Positions 1 through 8,570 of a stretch of DNA of 64,000 nucleotides are shown here, piece after piece. The translations under genes and the position numbers were made by a program. The stretch's first letter is position 1, and every line of letters starts with the position of its first letter. The stretch spans positions 29,185 through 93,184 of the forward strand of contig CAWGQZ010000087.1 of NCBI GenBank assembly GCA_963824805.1, read 5' to 3'. This DNA is from DATBAT01 sp963824805 (lineage in GTDB: Bacteria; Acidobacteriota; Terriglobia; Terriglobales; Acidobacteriaceae). The notes beneath the pieces were generated by a model that ran no database searches, was not told the origin of the DNA, and worked only from the letters and a program-made list of their open reading frames with translations.

Positions 1-4
1 GCCA

Positions 5-1294
5 TCAGCCCTCATCCTCGGGACCTTCGCCGGATTTCTTGTCCTGCAGATTGAACAATCTCTTCACCACATCGACCACGGTGGTTGACTCAGAATCTCG
101 AGCGGCTGTCTTCAGCGTGCGAATGGGCGTATGCATGACCTTATTCACAATGCCCCGCGTCAGGGCTTCGATTGCGAGTTCCTGTTCCGCGCTAAGCGGG
201 CCCAGGCGTCCTCGCACCCGGTCGATTTCTGCCTGGCGGATGTTCTCCAGATGATCTTGTAGGGAAACGATGGTGGGCACCACATCGAGGGTTTGGAGGC
301 GGTCGAGGAAGCGTTGCACCTCGATCTCGATGATTGTCTCCGCACGCTCCGCTTCTTTCTTACGGCCACTGGCGTGGGCACTGACACTCTGCTGCAGATC
401 GTCGATATCGTAAACAAAGATGCCGTCAACCTTGTCCATCTCTGGGTCAACATCGCGTGGCACTGCGATATCGATAAAGAACATGGGGCGATTCTTGCGC
501 TTGGCCAGAAATTTCTCGCCATGCTCGCGGCGGAAGATGGCGTGCGGCGAGCCGGTTGAAGTGATCACGATGTCGGCGCGGTCGCAGGTTTCATACAGAT
601 CGTCGAAGTGGATGGCCTCGCCGGAAAATTTCGCAGCCAGCTGCGTGGCTCGCTCGTAGGTGCGATTGGAGACGAAAATACTGGCCGCACCCTGGGCTTG
701 CAGGTGGCGGGCAGCAAGTTCGCTCATCTTGCCGGCCCCAACTAGATATACGTGCTTGTCTTTGAGTGATCCGAAGATTTTCTTGGCAAGTTCGACGGCC
801 ACCGAAGCTACCGACACCGCGGATGATCCAACGGCGGTCTCGGTGCGTACCCGCTTGGCTACGGCAAAGGCCCTTGTGAGCAACAGATCAAGCTGAGACC
901 GGACGGTGCCAACGGCACGGGCAGTGGCATAGGCATCTTTGACCTGGCCGAGGATTTGCGGCTCGCCCACCACCATGGAGTCGAGGCTGGAAGCGACGCG
1001 AAACAGGTGTCGAATCGCTTCGCGTTCCCGATATTCATAGAGGTGTGGCACGAACTTGTGCGGATCGAGATCAAAGTAATCGCAAATAAACTGCCGTAGA
1101 TCGGCGCTGCCATTTCTAGTTTGAGCGAGAAGCTCGACCCGGTTGCAGGTGGAGAGAATGACTCCTTCTTCGACGCCGGGGTGCCGCACCAGACTCTTCA
1201 ACGCCTCCTCAAGCCGTGAATCTGGAATCGCAAGCCGCTCTCGAACATCAATTGGAGCGGTCTTGTGATTCACGCCGATGAGATGAAAGGTCAT
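5..1294 (-). CDS. hemA: Glutamyl-tRNA reductase
   Basis: Catalyses NADPH-dependent reduction of glutamyl-tRNA(Glu) to glutamate-1-semialdehyde, the first committed step of the C5 route to heme. The protein opens MTFHLIGVNHKTAP, the family's diagnostic N-terminus. The catalytic cysteine is Cys50 in LSTCNRVE, and a nucleotide-binding loop VGAGKMSELAA follows near residue 190. Length is 429 aa, as expected. I chose the ATG at 1294 because the open frame upstream of it (to 1444) lies antisense inside hemX and carries no family similarity. The start overlaps the hemX stop by 4 nt (ATGA), so the two genes are translationally coupled. Further heme genes may lie beyond the window's left edge. Confidence 0.95.
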   Translation of the reverse strand: MTFHLIGVNHKTAPIDVRERLAIPDSRLEEALKSLVRHPGVEEGVILSTCNRVELLAQTRNGSADLRQFICDYFDLDPHKFVPHLYEYREREAIRHLFRVASSLDSMVVGEPQILGQVKDAYATARAVGTVRSQLDLLLTRAFAVAKRVRTETAVGSSAVSVASVAVELAKKIFGSLKDKHVYLVGAGKMSELAARHLQAQGAASIFVSNRTYERATQLAAKFSGEAIHFDDLYETCDRADIVITSTGSPHAIFRREHGEKFLAKRKNRPMFFIDIAVPRDVDPEMDKVDGIFVYDIDDLQQSVSAHASGRKKEAERAETIIEIEVQRFLDRLQTLDVVPTIVSLQDHLENIRQAEIDRVRGRLGPLSAEQELAIEALTRGIVNKVMHTPIRTLKTAARDSESTTVVDVVKRLFNLQDKKSGEGPEDEG

Positions 1295-2106
1295 GACTGC
1301 ACAAACCGGTGAATGTTGCTGAAGAAATTCGCCGCCCAAGCAACGACCGCAGTGGCAAATGCCCCGGTCGCCAGATAAGCGGCGCGGCGACCACGCCATC
1401 CCGCATTCCAGCGGGTATAGAGCATCACCAAATACACCGACCACATCAACAAGGAGAGCAGTATCTTTGGGTCGAGGTAATCCAGTTGCCCGTAACTCGC
1501 CTGTGCGACAACCACGCCAGCCACCAGGCCCAGAGTCATGAACGGAAAGCCTAAAAGCAGCGCCCGGTAGCTGATTTCGTCGATGGTCTCAAGCGCCGGA
1601 AGGAGGGCAAGTACACCGCCGGCGCGCTTTGATTTCAGATTCCGTTCCTGGAGAAGATAGATGAGACTCGCGCCAAAACTAAGAAATAATGCGGCGTATC
1701 CCGCGAAGATTAGCGCGATGTGGGCGAACAGCCATCCGCCACGCACCCCCGGGGAGATCACAAGAAATGGTTTCTGTCCCGTGGCCGCGATGAATGTCAG
1801 CAGAAAGACCAGGGGAAAAACTACGATGCCCGGTGAGGTGGTGTGGTAGACGATGTAAACCACCACGAATCCCGCCATTACCAGCAGGGCAAGAAGCGAC
1901 TCGGAGTTGTGCAGCGAAGCCAGGCTGATCTGGCCGGCATGGAGCACCGATTCCAGAAACGCCACGAACTGGAACACCATGCCCAGTGCCATGGCTGGAA
2001 ATGCAACCTTGCCCAGCGCGTAGTTCTTGCGGGTCAAAACCAAAAGTGAATAGAGCAGTCCTATGGCGTAAAAACCCAGCGCAACTCGCAACCAAATGAT
2101 GGGCAT
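1291..2106 (-). CDS. hemX: HemX/CcsA-type membrane protein upstream of hemA
   Basis: 271-aa polytopic inner-membrane protein with about eight hydrophobic segments, matching the cytochrome c assembly (CcsA/HemX) superfamily. The tryptophan-rich heme-handling signature of true CcsA proteins is absent: the corresponding stretch reads AQASYGQLDYLDPK. HemX is therefore more likely than a cytochrome c synthetase component. In Bacillus, HemX sits beside hemA and lowers HemA level; the same gene order and the 4-nt overlap with hemA support that assignment here. Whether it limits HemA in this organism is inference. Confidence 0.8.
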   Translation of the reverse strand: MPIIWLRVALGFYAIGLLYSLLVLTRKNYALGKVAFPAMALGMVFQFVAFLESVLHAGQISLASLHNSESLLALLVMAGFVVVYIVYHTTSPGIVVFPLVFLLTFIAATGQKPFLVISPGVRGGWLFAHIALIFAGYAALFLSFGASLIYLLQERNLKSKRAGGVLALLPALETIDEISYRALLLGFPFMTLGLVAGVVVAQASYGQLDYLDPKILLSLLMWSVYLVMLYTRWNAGWRGRRAAYLATGAFATAVVAWAANFFSNIHRFVQS

Positions 2107-2122
2107 AGCAGAGGGTACAACA

Positions 2123-2128
2123 ATTATA
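2123..2128 (-). promoter_or_regulatory. Possible -10 box for hemX-hemA
   Basis: On the minus strand the hexamer is TATAAT, 16 nt before the hemX ATG, in the only sizeable gap upstream of this pair. No good -35 hexamer is visible at 16-18 nt, so this is a weak prediction. Confidence 0.3.
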
Positions 2129-2185
2129 GTCTGGACCAGCGACGTTTCAGCCTTTGTCTACAGTAGTTTAGTAACGAAAGGGATA

Positions 2186-2539
2186 TTACTGGACGCCCAG
2201 CATTGACAGCAGGGGTTCTAACTCGTCCTTCGCAATCCTCGCTGTGCGGCCGTCTGCCATCATGTTCTCAACGGTGTCGAAGGCCTGGAAGAGGCGCATC
2301 TTGACCGCGGCATACTTTTCGGCATCGGTCAGAGACCGCCCATGAACGGCCGCCCAACCGCGTACTGTTTCGTCCGGAAGAAAAATACTGACCGAAAACA
2401 TGGTCTTGCGGTCGGAGGTAACGTCGAAGATGTACTCGCTCACCTCTGCCTCGCTGCGGGCCGCTCGTTTACCCACAAAGTAGTACTGATAGACATATCC
2501 CTGGCCTCCGGTGTACGTCTTCATGCGGCGGATGGTCAT
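2186..2539 (-). CDS. Conserved hypothetical protein, 117 aa
   Basis: Small soluble protein with no signal peptide and no family I recognise. It begins MTIRRMKTYTGGQGYVYQYYFVGKR, a mixed aromatic/basic start suggestive of a beta-sheet. The C-terminal half is helical and charged (AEKYAAVKMRLFQAFDT). Its ATG overlaps the stop of the upstream class-A-type serine hydrolase by 4 nt (ATGA), so it is the last gene of a three-gene unit: M28 peptidase, serine hydrolase, this protein. A coupled function is possible but nothing in the sequence reveals it. Confidence 0.7.
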   Translation of the reverse strand: MTIRRMKTYTGGQGYVYQYYFVGKRAARSEAEVSEYIFDVTSDRKTMFSVSIFLPDETVRGWAAVHGRSLTDAEKYAAVKMRLFQAFDTVENMMADGRTARIAKDELEPLLSMLGVQ

Positions 2540-3465
2540 CAGTGGCTGCTGTTCCCTGGCGAAATTACCCGGCCGTACTCGGAGGCGCGAGCCAGACGGT
2601 CGAACATCCGGTACGCTTCCGCAGAAATCTTGCTGATCGCGTCTTCTCCGTCACGTTCGCGGTGGAGATAGGTTGTCATCACGCAAATTACATACGGGCG
2701 GTTTTGCACAAATACCACTCCTGAGTCATTGCGGACGCCCTCGAGTTCTCCCGGTTTATTGGCGATTTTCAAATCGTCGGGGAGGTCACGCGGAATGAAG
2801 CTTGATTTGTGCGTGCTCAGGAGGTTAAAGAAGTCGTCCGTCAGTTCCTTGTTAAGGACTTTGCCACGATAGAGCTGGTCGAGTAGGGTTGCCATTTCGT
2901 TGGGAGTGGAAATGTTCTCACGGCCCTCGCCGGCAGCTTTCAGGTCCATCATTTTGCGCCGCAGGCGAGTGTGCTTCAGGCCCAGGGAGTCCATCAGGGC
3001 GTTGACGTTGTCCATGCCGACTTTGTCCATGAGAACATTGGTGGCGCTGTTGTCGCTGACTGCTACCACCATGGTGGCCAGGTCGCGCAGAGTAACGCGC
3101 GTCGTGCCGGCGGTTAGACCGTTCATGATGTCGCTGTCGGGAACCAGGTCAGAGGCTTGAACGGTGTATAGATCGGTCAATTTCAGCTTGCCATCCTGGA
3201 CCTGTCTGTAGAGTCCCGTCAGCAACGCAGTCTTGATGGAACTAGCCTGCGGAAAAACCTCGTCGCCGCGAAGCTGAAATCTCTGCCCACTGGTTAGGTC
3301 TTCGATGGCGACACCCATAACGCCGTCGAGGTGCCGATCGACATCGGTGATCGAGGCTTCCAGTTTCTGCCAAAGCACCTGCTGCTTCGCTGCCGCGGTG
3401 TTTGCCACATCCTGGGCAAACACCGCCGCACAAAGAAAGGCAATGGGCAAATAGCGCAATCGCAT
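2539..3465 (-). CDS. Exported class-A beta-lactamase-like serine hydrolase
   Basis: 308 aa with an N-terminal signal peptide (MRLRYLPIAFLCAAVFAQD). The PF13354-type fold is marked by SSIK (SxxK), SDN in VVAVSDNSATNVL, and KPG in place of KTG. The NISTPNEMATLL stretch matches the segment after the omega loop. That loop, however, reads RRKMMDLKAAGEGREN and lacks the ExxLN deacylation motif of true class A beta-lactamases. A penicillin-binding or peptidase-like serine hydrolase is therefore as likely as a beta-lactamase. The gene lies 3 nt after the M28 peptidase and overlaps the next gene by 4 nt, so all three are probably cotranscribed and act at or beyond the inner membrane. Confidence 0.85.
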   Translation of the reverse strand: MRLRYLPIAFLCAAVFAQDVANTAAAKQQVLWQKLEASITDVDRHLDGVMGVAIEDLTSGQRFQLRGDEVFPQASSIKTALLTGLYRQVQDGKLKLTDLYTVQASDLVPDSDIMNGLTAGTTRVTLRDLATMVVAVSDNSATNVLMDKVGMDNVNALMDSLGLKHTRLRRKMMDLKAAGEGRENISTPNEMATLLDQLYRGKVLNKELTDDFFNLLSTHKSSFIPRDLPDDLKIANKPGELEGVRNDSGVVFVQNRPYVICVMTTYLHRERDGEDAISKISAEAYRMFDRLARASEYGRVISPGNSSH

Positions 3466-3468
3466 GAT

Positions 3469-5745
3469 CTACTTTCCCGCCGCCTCTAGTTGCTGCGCTG
3501 CCGAGTCGACCAACTTAGCTTCGGCATCGAGGGCAGCGGCAGCCTTCACAATCTGCTCGTCGGCTTCTTTCCATCTTCCAACTTCGATGGCTTCGCGAAC
3601 TCCGGGAACGGTTTTCACCCCATAACCGGTGTAAAGTCCGGGTGCATAGATCAGGTGCTTGAACCACGGACGACCGGGCAAACCGTCTTCCGAGGTGAGT
3701 TTGCGCTCACTTTGCAACAAGAGTTCATTTAGCGACTTGAGCGCGTCACCGGAAATCTTCAGTTCGCCATTTTCTTTGACTTTGTCTAGCGCCTTCTGGT
3801 AGCGGTCGGCACTGCGATTGAGCGCATCGGTCGCATTCTGTAAGGGCGCAAAGTTCAAGTGCGGTGGCAGGTCCTTTCGAGCCGGAGCCACGGACGTCTT
3901 CTTGGGATCAGCGGTCGCGGTAAACAGGCCTTCATCGAGTTCCTGATTGCGCTCGGCCGCTTCATCCTGCTTGGTTTTGAGCAGCTTCTGCAATTCATCC
4001 AGATAGCGGTGCGTAGTGTCAGCCAGAGCAGTGAAGTCATAGGGCAGCAGGTCAGCATCAGCCAGGCGAATTACGGCCGTGCCGACGGTCTGCGATAGCG
4101 CCCGGCCATAAGTAAAGTCGGTGTCAGAGAAATGGGTATACCAGTAAAAATCGTCGTAGATGGAGTGGTAGATTCCCTCGTCGCCTTCGCCGCCGTATCC
4201 CAGATCGAGAGCTGCTACGCCCAAATGCTGCAGGAAAGGAGTGAAGTCGGAACCCGACCCGAGGGCATCAATGCGCCAGGTCGCGCGGTTTCGAACGTCT
4301 TTGCGATTTTCGGCGGAGTCAGCGTCAGCCAGGTGTTTGAGACGGGTTCTCTGCCAGACCGTAATCTTCTTCTCGGGATCCTCGATATCCCGTGCCACGC
4401 CATTGACAAACCGTTCCAGCGTGTGTGAGCCTCCGGCATTCAGATAGCCGCGATCATTGCCATCGGAGTTGATGTAAACCACGGCGTGCTGGCGCAACTC
4501 GTCAGCGTGAGTCTCAGCCCATTCGGTGGAACCCAGCAGGCCGGGCTCTTCGCCGTCCCAAACGCAGTAGATGATCGTCCGTTTCGGCTTCCAACCCTGC
4601 TTCAACAGCTCACCCAATCCGCGGGCTTCTTCCATCAGAGCATTCGCACCTGAAACAGGATCTTCGGCGCCATTGACCCAGGCATCGTGGTGATTACCGC
4701 GTACGATCCACTGATCAGCCTGATCGGTACCGGGAATCTTCACAATCACGTCGTACAGCGGCTTGAGCTCCCAATTGAATTGCAATTTCAGATGAACTTT
4801 CGTTGCGCCCGGGCCGACGTGATAGGTCTGTCCCAGGCCGCCGCGCCATTCTTCGGGAGCAACTTCGCCCTTTAGGGCTGCGAGCATGGGTTGTGCGTCG
4901 CCGTAGGAAATCGGAAGCACCGGAATGTGGGTCAGCGTCTTGGCGTCTTTTAGCTCCAGCCGTTTTGCATTTTTGGTAGCCCCGACACCGGGAGTGAGCG
5001 GATCTCCGGGATACGTCGGCATGTCGGCAACACTTCCGCGCTGCGCCCCGTCCTTGGGGCGCATCGGCCCCGCCGGGAAGACATCGTCCGGTCCATAGCC
5101 GTCATCCTTGGGGTCGGAATAAATCAGACATCCAATGGCCCCGTGCTCTGCCGCCACTTTCGGCTTGATTCCCCTCCACGAGTTTCCGTAGCGCGCAATC
5201 ACGATTGCGCCCTTCACCGAAACCCCCAGCCGATCCAGCTTTTCGTAGTCGTCGGGCGTGCCGTAATTCACGTAAACCAGTGGCCCGGTAACATCTCCAT
5301 CGACCGAATAGGCGTTGTAGGTAGGCAGCTGTTCCGACATCTGGTTCGAAGTTGGATCGACAGCGAGCGCGGGCTCCTGCAACTTGGCCACGAACTTCGT
5401 CGGCTCAACCATCTCCAACAAGCGCGTCTTCGGTGTGGGAAACAAAACATCGAAGCTTTCGATGTGCGCATCCAGTCCCCATTCCTTGAATTTGGCCTGC
5501 ATCCATTCGGCGTTGTCTTTGTCGTAGGGCGAGCCTACATGGTGGGGATGCGCCGCCAGCCGCTGCATGTAATCGCGAAGATTCTGGGGTGAGGGAATGG
5601 CGCGAAACTTTGTCTCCCATTCGCGCTCAGTTTTCGAGGTGGTCGCGGAATATCCACCTAGCGGGGACGAATCTTCCGTGGTGGAGGCCAGAACAAACAG
5701 ACAGCAAATTAACAAGAACCCCAGCAGGGTGGCGCGAGGCCGCAT
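3469..5745 (-). CDS. Exported M28 family metallopeptidase, glutamate carboxypeptidase II-like
   Basis: Zinc exopeptidase of the PSMA/GCPII subgroup, about 758 aa. An N-terminal signal peptide or anchor (residues 8-25) precedes a PA domain inserted in the catalytic domain and a C-terminal helical dimerisation domain. All di-zinc ligands can be read: His in GNHHDAW, Asp in EDPVSGA, the Glu pair in WDGEEPGLLGS, Asp in INSDGN, and His in IYHSIYDDF. An ATG lies 12 nt upstream at 5757, but it sits on the GGAGA Shine-Dalgarno sequence that is 5 nt before the ATG at 5745, so I prefer 5745. It heads the three-gene unit with the serine hydrolase downstream. The likely role is trimming C-terminal residues from peptides outside the cytoplasm. 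Confidence 0.92.
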   Translation of the reverse strand: MRPRATLLGFLLICCLFVLASTTEDSSPLGGYSATTSKTEREWETKFRAIPSPQNLRDYMQRLAAHPHHVGSPYDKDNAEWMQAKFKEWGLDAHIESFDVLFPTPKTRLLEMVEPTKFVAKLQEPALAVDPTSNQMSEQLPTYNAYSVDGDVTGPLVYVNYGTPDDYEKLDRLGVSVKGAIVIARYGNSWRGIKPKVAAEHGAIGCLIYSDPKDDGYGPDDVFPAGPMRPKDGAQRGSVADMPTYPGDPLTPGVGATKNAKRLELKDAKTLTHIPVLPISYGDAQPMLAALKGEVAPEEWRGGLGQTYHVGPGATKVHLKLQFNWELKPLYDVIVKIPGTDQADQWIVRGNHHDAWVNGAEDPVSGANALMEEARGLGELLKQGWKPKRTIIYCVWDGEEPGLLGSTEWAETHADELRQHAVVYINSDGNDRGYLNAGGSHTLERFVNGVARDIEDPEKKITVWQRTRLKHLADADSAENRKDVRNRATWRIDALGSGSDFTPFLQHLGVAALDLGYGGEGDEGIYHSIYDDFYWYTHFSDTDFTYGRALSQTVGTAVIRLADADLLPYDFTALADTTHRYLDELQKLLKTKQDEAAERNQELDEGLFTATADPKKTSVAPARKDLPPHLNFAPLQNATDALNRSADRYQKALDKVKENGELKISGDALKSLNELLLQSERKLTSEDGLPGRPWFKHLIYAPGLYTGYGVKTVPGVREAIEVGRWKEADEQIVKAAAALDAEAKLVDSAAQQLEAAGK

Positions 5746-5856
5746 TCTTATCTCCATTTTGGAATCGGTTTTCCGGAACGGAATATAGTACCTGACGCAG
5801 AGACCAAGTGGGTTTCACAACACAGCAATCAGTAAGAGAAGAAGTTCTCGCGAAAC

Positions 5857-6297
5857 TTAGTGTGAAAGTTTGATGGGGAATATTTTGAACTGGTAAAGCA
5901 GTTCTGACGCCAACAGGATGACAGCCACCACGACCACCATAATTGCAATAATTTCACCGAAACTGAAGCGGCGGCGGTCATCAAACTGACGTGCCACCAG
6001 GGCAAGGATATTCAGCGTAGCGAAGCCGAAAACCAGCACCCACAAAATGTTGTAAACGTCTTCCCGTTTCTCTGGACTCTGCAGCAACAAGCCGAATACT
6101 GGCCGGGATAGAGCCCGCGCAGCAATTAGACCGGCTAAATGACTTACGGAGAGGGACATGGGCAGATGTTTGCTAAGGGCGCCGACCAGGATCATAGGAC
6201 TGACAAAGAGGTACGATCTTACCGCGTTCCGGCGCTCTCGCCAATCTTCCTTTCGGCAAGGGTCAGAAATTCTCCAATCATTGAATTGGCTCAACAA
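5857..6297 (-). CDS. Small membrane protein of unknown function
   Basis: 146 aa with two clear hydrophobic helices in the C-terminal half (NILWVLVFGFATLNILALVA and IIAIMVVVVAVILLASELLY) and a weaker one around residues 45-65. The hydrophilic N-terminus (residues 1-28) overlaps the 3' end of the EamA gene by 20 nt, so the real start may be later, for example the Met in SPMILVGAL. No family recognised. Its position directly behind a drug/metabolite-type exporter on the same strand suggests cotranscription. Confidence 0.6.
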   Translation of the reverse strand: MLSQFNDWRISDPCRKEDWRERRNAVRSYLFVSPMILVGALSKHLPMSLSVSHLAGLIAARALSRPVFGLLLQSPEKREDVYNILWVLVFGFATLNILALVARQFDDRRRFSFGEIIAIMVVVVAVILLASELLYQFKIFPIKLSH

Positions 6298-7240
6298 TAG
6301 CCGATGTGCCGCTCCGGTTGCCGTCGGGAAGCTGAATCATCACAATCGCGGCCAGCACTACGACGATTCCAACTATCTGAAGCGGCCTCATCATTTCCCC
6401 GAGGACAGCAGCAGAGATCACGATGGCAAATACCGGCTCCAGACAACTGACGATGACGGCGCGGCTCGGTTCCAGATATCTCAATCCCGCAAAGTAAAAC
6501 GAGTAAGGCACCAGCATTGAGACGAGCGAGAAGACAAGTAAAAATATCCACTGGGATAGCGAATAGCCCGCGGCAAGGATCTTCGACGGCGGGTTGACTA
6601 CCAGCCAGAACAAGGATCCCGCCATGGTTCCAAAGAGCAGAACAATCCAGTGATCATGGCGCGCGAGTAATCCGTGCCCGGCAATGCTGTAAAACGCGAA
6701 GGCAAACGCCGCCGCAAGCGAAGCCACTACCCCGATAACATCAAGCCGCAGTCCCCCGCGCTGGAATGCCCCAATCACCAGACCAATGCCGGCCACTGCA
6801 AGGGCCGCGGCAATCATCCTTTTCAGACTTGGCATCTGCCAACTAACGATCACAACATACAAGAGCACCCACACCGGCGCCGTGTATTGAATGGTGATCG
6901 CAGTCGCGATATTTGTCCGCTGGATCGCAAGATAGTAGGTATAGTTCGAGGCGGCCAGTCCCAGAATCCCCATCAGTGCCAGACGCCCCACGTCCGCACG
7001 CGGTACCCGAAGGACGCGAGGTCCTCTTGCGATTAGCAATGCCGGCAGAAAAATCAGAAAGGCGAAGGTTATACGGGCCTGGGAGAGAATCAGCGGATCA
7101 ATCGGCCGTAGTGCCTGTTGACCTGGCAGCAACCGCCCGGTAAAAGCAGCGCGGCCGAGCGTGGCCCCCACTCCCCACAGGAAAGCGCTGGTGGCGATGT
7201 AGAGATAGCCCCGATAGGATTGGCGCGTTTGCGTAGCCAC
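6278..7240 (-). CDS. EamA/DMT-family transporter
   Basis: 320-aa inner-membrane protein with ten predicted helices arranged as two EamA repeats. The first repeat starts GYLYIATSAFLWGVGATLG. The second spans about residues 175-305 and contains the typical ...YLEPSRAVIVSCLEPVFA stretch of the family. Members export amino acids, nucleosides or other small metabolites; the substrate cannot be told from sequence. It overlaps the small downstream membrane protein by 20 nt. Confidence 0.88.
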   Translation of the reverse strand: MATQTRQSYRGYLYIATSAFLWGVGATLGRAAFTGRLLPGQQALRPIDPLILSQARITFAFLIFLPALLIARGPRVLRVPRADVGRLALMGILGLAASNYTYYLAIQRTNIATAITIQYTAPVWVLLYVVIVSWQMPSLKRMIAAALAVAGIGLVIGAFQRGGLRLDVIGVVASLAAAFAFAFYSIAGHGLLARHDHWIVLLFGTMAGSLFWLVVNPPSKILAAGYSLSQWIFLLVFSLVSMLVPYSFYFAGLRYLEPSRAVIVSCLEPVFAIVISAAVLGEMMRPLQIVGIVVVLAAIVMIQLPDGNRSGTSAIVEPIQ

Positions 7241-7273
7241 GTGGCGTTGGCGAAGCCTATCACGTTGGTTAGT

Positions 7274-7678
7274 TCAGGATTCCGTGTATTCAATTGTGTA
7301 GTTGATTTTTGCAGTTTTTTGCAGCATAGCGGCAACTGAACAGTATTTTTCTTCCGAGAGCTTCACCGCGTCCTCCACGGCCTTGTGCGACACCTTGCCA
7401 CCCACGCGGTAAACCAGCCGGATCTCAGTATAAACCGTCGGCGGGGTGGGAGATCGATCCGCTTCTGCCCGGACTTCGACGCTGGTAAACGGCTCCCGCT
7501 TTTTGGCCAGAATACTTACGACATCGTACCCAGTGCATCCGCAGAGCCCGAGCAGGATTAACTCGGTCGGACTATTTCCCGTGGCCCTATCGCCGTCCAG
7601 GACAATGGAATGATTGCTTCCCGCTGTGGCTACAAAACGTTGCTTCTCAATCCAGGTGGCGACTGCGGTGCTCGACAT
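7274..7678 (-). CDS. OsmC family protein
   Basis: 134 aa, full length for the OsmC/Ohr fold. The central helix reads ILLGLCGCTGYDVVSIL with cysteines 46 and 48, and the second cysteine region is KYCSVAAML (Cys113). This spacing fits the YhfA-like branch rather than Ohr or OsmC proper. Family members reduce organic hydroperoxides with a Cys pair; for the YhfA branch the physiological substrate is unclear. It stands alone between the EamA exporter and the REC-PilZ gene. Confidence 0.88.
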   Translation of the reverse strand: MSSTAVATWIEKQRFVATAGSNHSIVLDGDRATGNSPTELILLGLCGCTGYDVVSILAKKREPFTSVEVRAEADRSPTPPTVYTEIRLVYRVGGKVSHKAVEDAVKLSEEKYCSVAAMLQKTAKINYTIEYTES

Positions 7679-7761
7679 GAAATGGCCTCAACAAGAAATT
7701 ACCGGAAAAACGGCCATTCGATTATCAAGCTTTTTGGGGGAGGAGGGAAACCTGGAAGAAT

Positions 7762-8439
7762 CTACTCAAATGATTTGGCGATGAAATCGCGGATCGCCAT
7801 TTCATGTTGAAGCGCCATCTTGGTGAACTGAATACCCTGCCGAACACCGTCGGTCCAGACCACCGTCCCTAATGCCTCTATCGTTCCGGCATAGTCGGGG
7901 ATACTGAAGGCGATCCGCAAAATTTCTCCCTGCTTTAGATTGGCATTGTCCAACTGAATGCCGCCATGGCTAAGATTCAAGCTGCTTACTTTGAAAGTAT
8001 TCGATTCCTTTATACATGTCACTTCGGTCTGCAGCGGGATTCGCGAATAGCGGCGGCGGTTTTGAAACAGGCCGCCTCGAACGGTTCGCAGTAGCTTGCT
8101 CAGCCGGTGGCGGTCAATCGGCTTGTGCAAGAAATAGGTCGCGCCAATTGCGAACGCTTCCTGCATGGCCTCCTTGTCGTCGCGGCCGGTAACCACCACG
8201 ATCGGAGTGGATTTGTTCCAGGAAGACATCCGGATCCGGCGGGCCAGTTCCAGACCGGACACCTTGGGCATTTCAAGATCGAGGAAAATTCCGTCAAAAC
8301 GTTCCTTGTTCACCATGGCGGCAGCCCGTTCACTATCACTTACCGGACGCACCTCGGCGTTCAGCGAGCCAAATACTTCCGTCATCATTTCCAAGCTGGG
8401 AATATCGTCCTCCACCAGCAAGAGATTCAGATTGTCCAT
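7762..8439 (-). CDS. Response regulator with C-terminal PilZ domain
   Basis: 225 aa. The receiver (1-118) has acidic residues E10/D11/D12, phospho-acceptor D54 in FLDLEMP, T84 and K106, so it should accept phosphate. The PilZ domain (about 125-220) has both c-di-GMP elements: R129xxxR133 in RRYSR and N155xSxxG160 in NLSHGG. It should therefore combine phosphorelay input with c-di-GMP binding. No DNA-binding domain and no neighbouring histidine kinase are present. The start at 8439 is chosen because a GGGGGAGG ribosome site sits directly upstream and the receiver begins there; the open frame further 5' is Gly/Pro-rich with no similarity. Confidence 0.9.
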   Translation of the reverse strand: MDNLNLLLVEDDIPSLEMMTEVFGSLNAEVRPVSDSERAAAMVNKERFDGIFLDLEMPKVSGLELARRIRMSSWNKSTPIVVVTGRDDKEAMQEAFAIGATYFLHKPIDRHRLSKLLRTVRGGLFQNRRRYSRIPLQTEVTCIKESNTFKVSSLNLSHGGIQLDNANLKQGEILRIAFSIPDYAGTIEALGTVVWTDGVRQGIQFTKMALQHEMAIRDFIAKSFE

Positions 8440-8570
8440 TCCTCCCCCTCCGCACGGTCGCGGCTGGCGACCATGCCACACCATTGTTATCCGGGAGACA
8501 CAAGCATCGGTCATCGCCGCAGGCGGAACAATCAGGTGGACTTGGTATTACCTTGGTATGAGAACAGTTG

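Noticed and set aside
7762..8514. Longer N-terminus for the REC-PilZ protein (start at 8514)
   Set aside because: The extra 25 residues are Gly/Pro/Arg-rich without similarity, and a strong ribosome site lies before the ATG at 8439.
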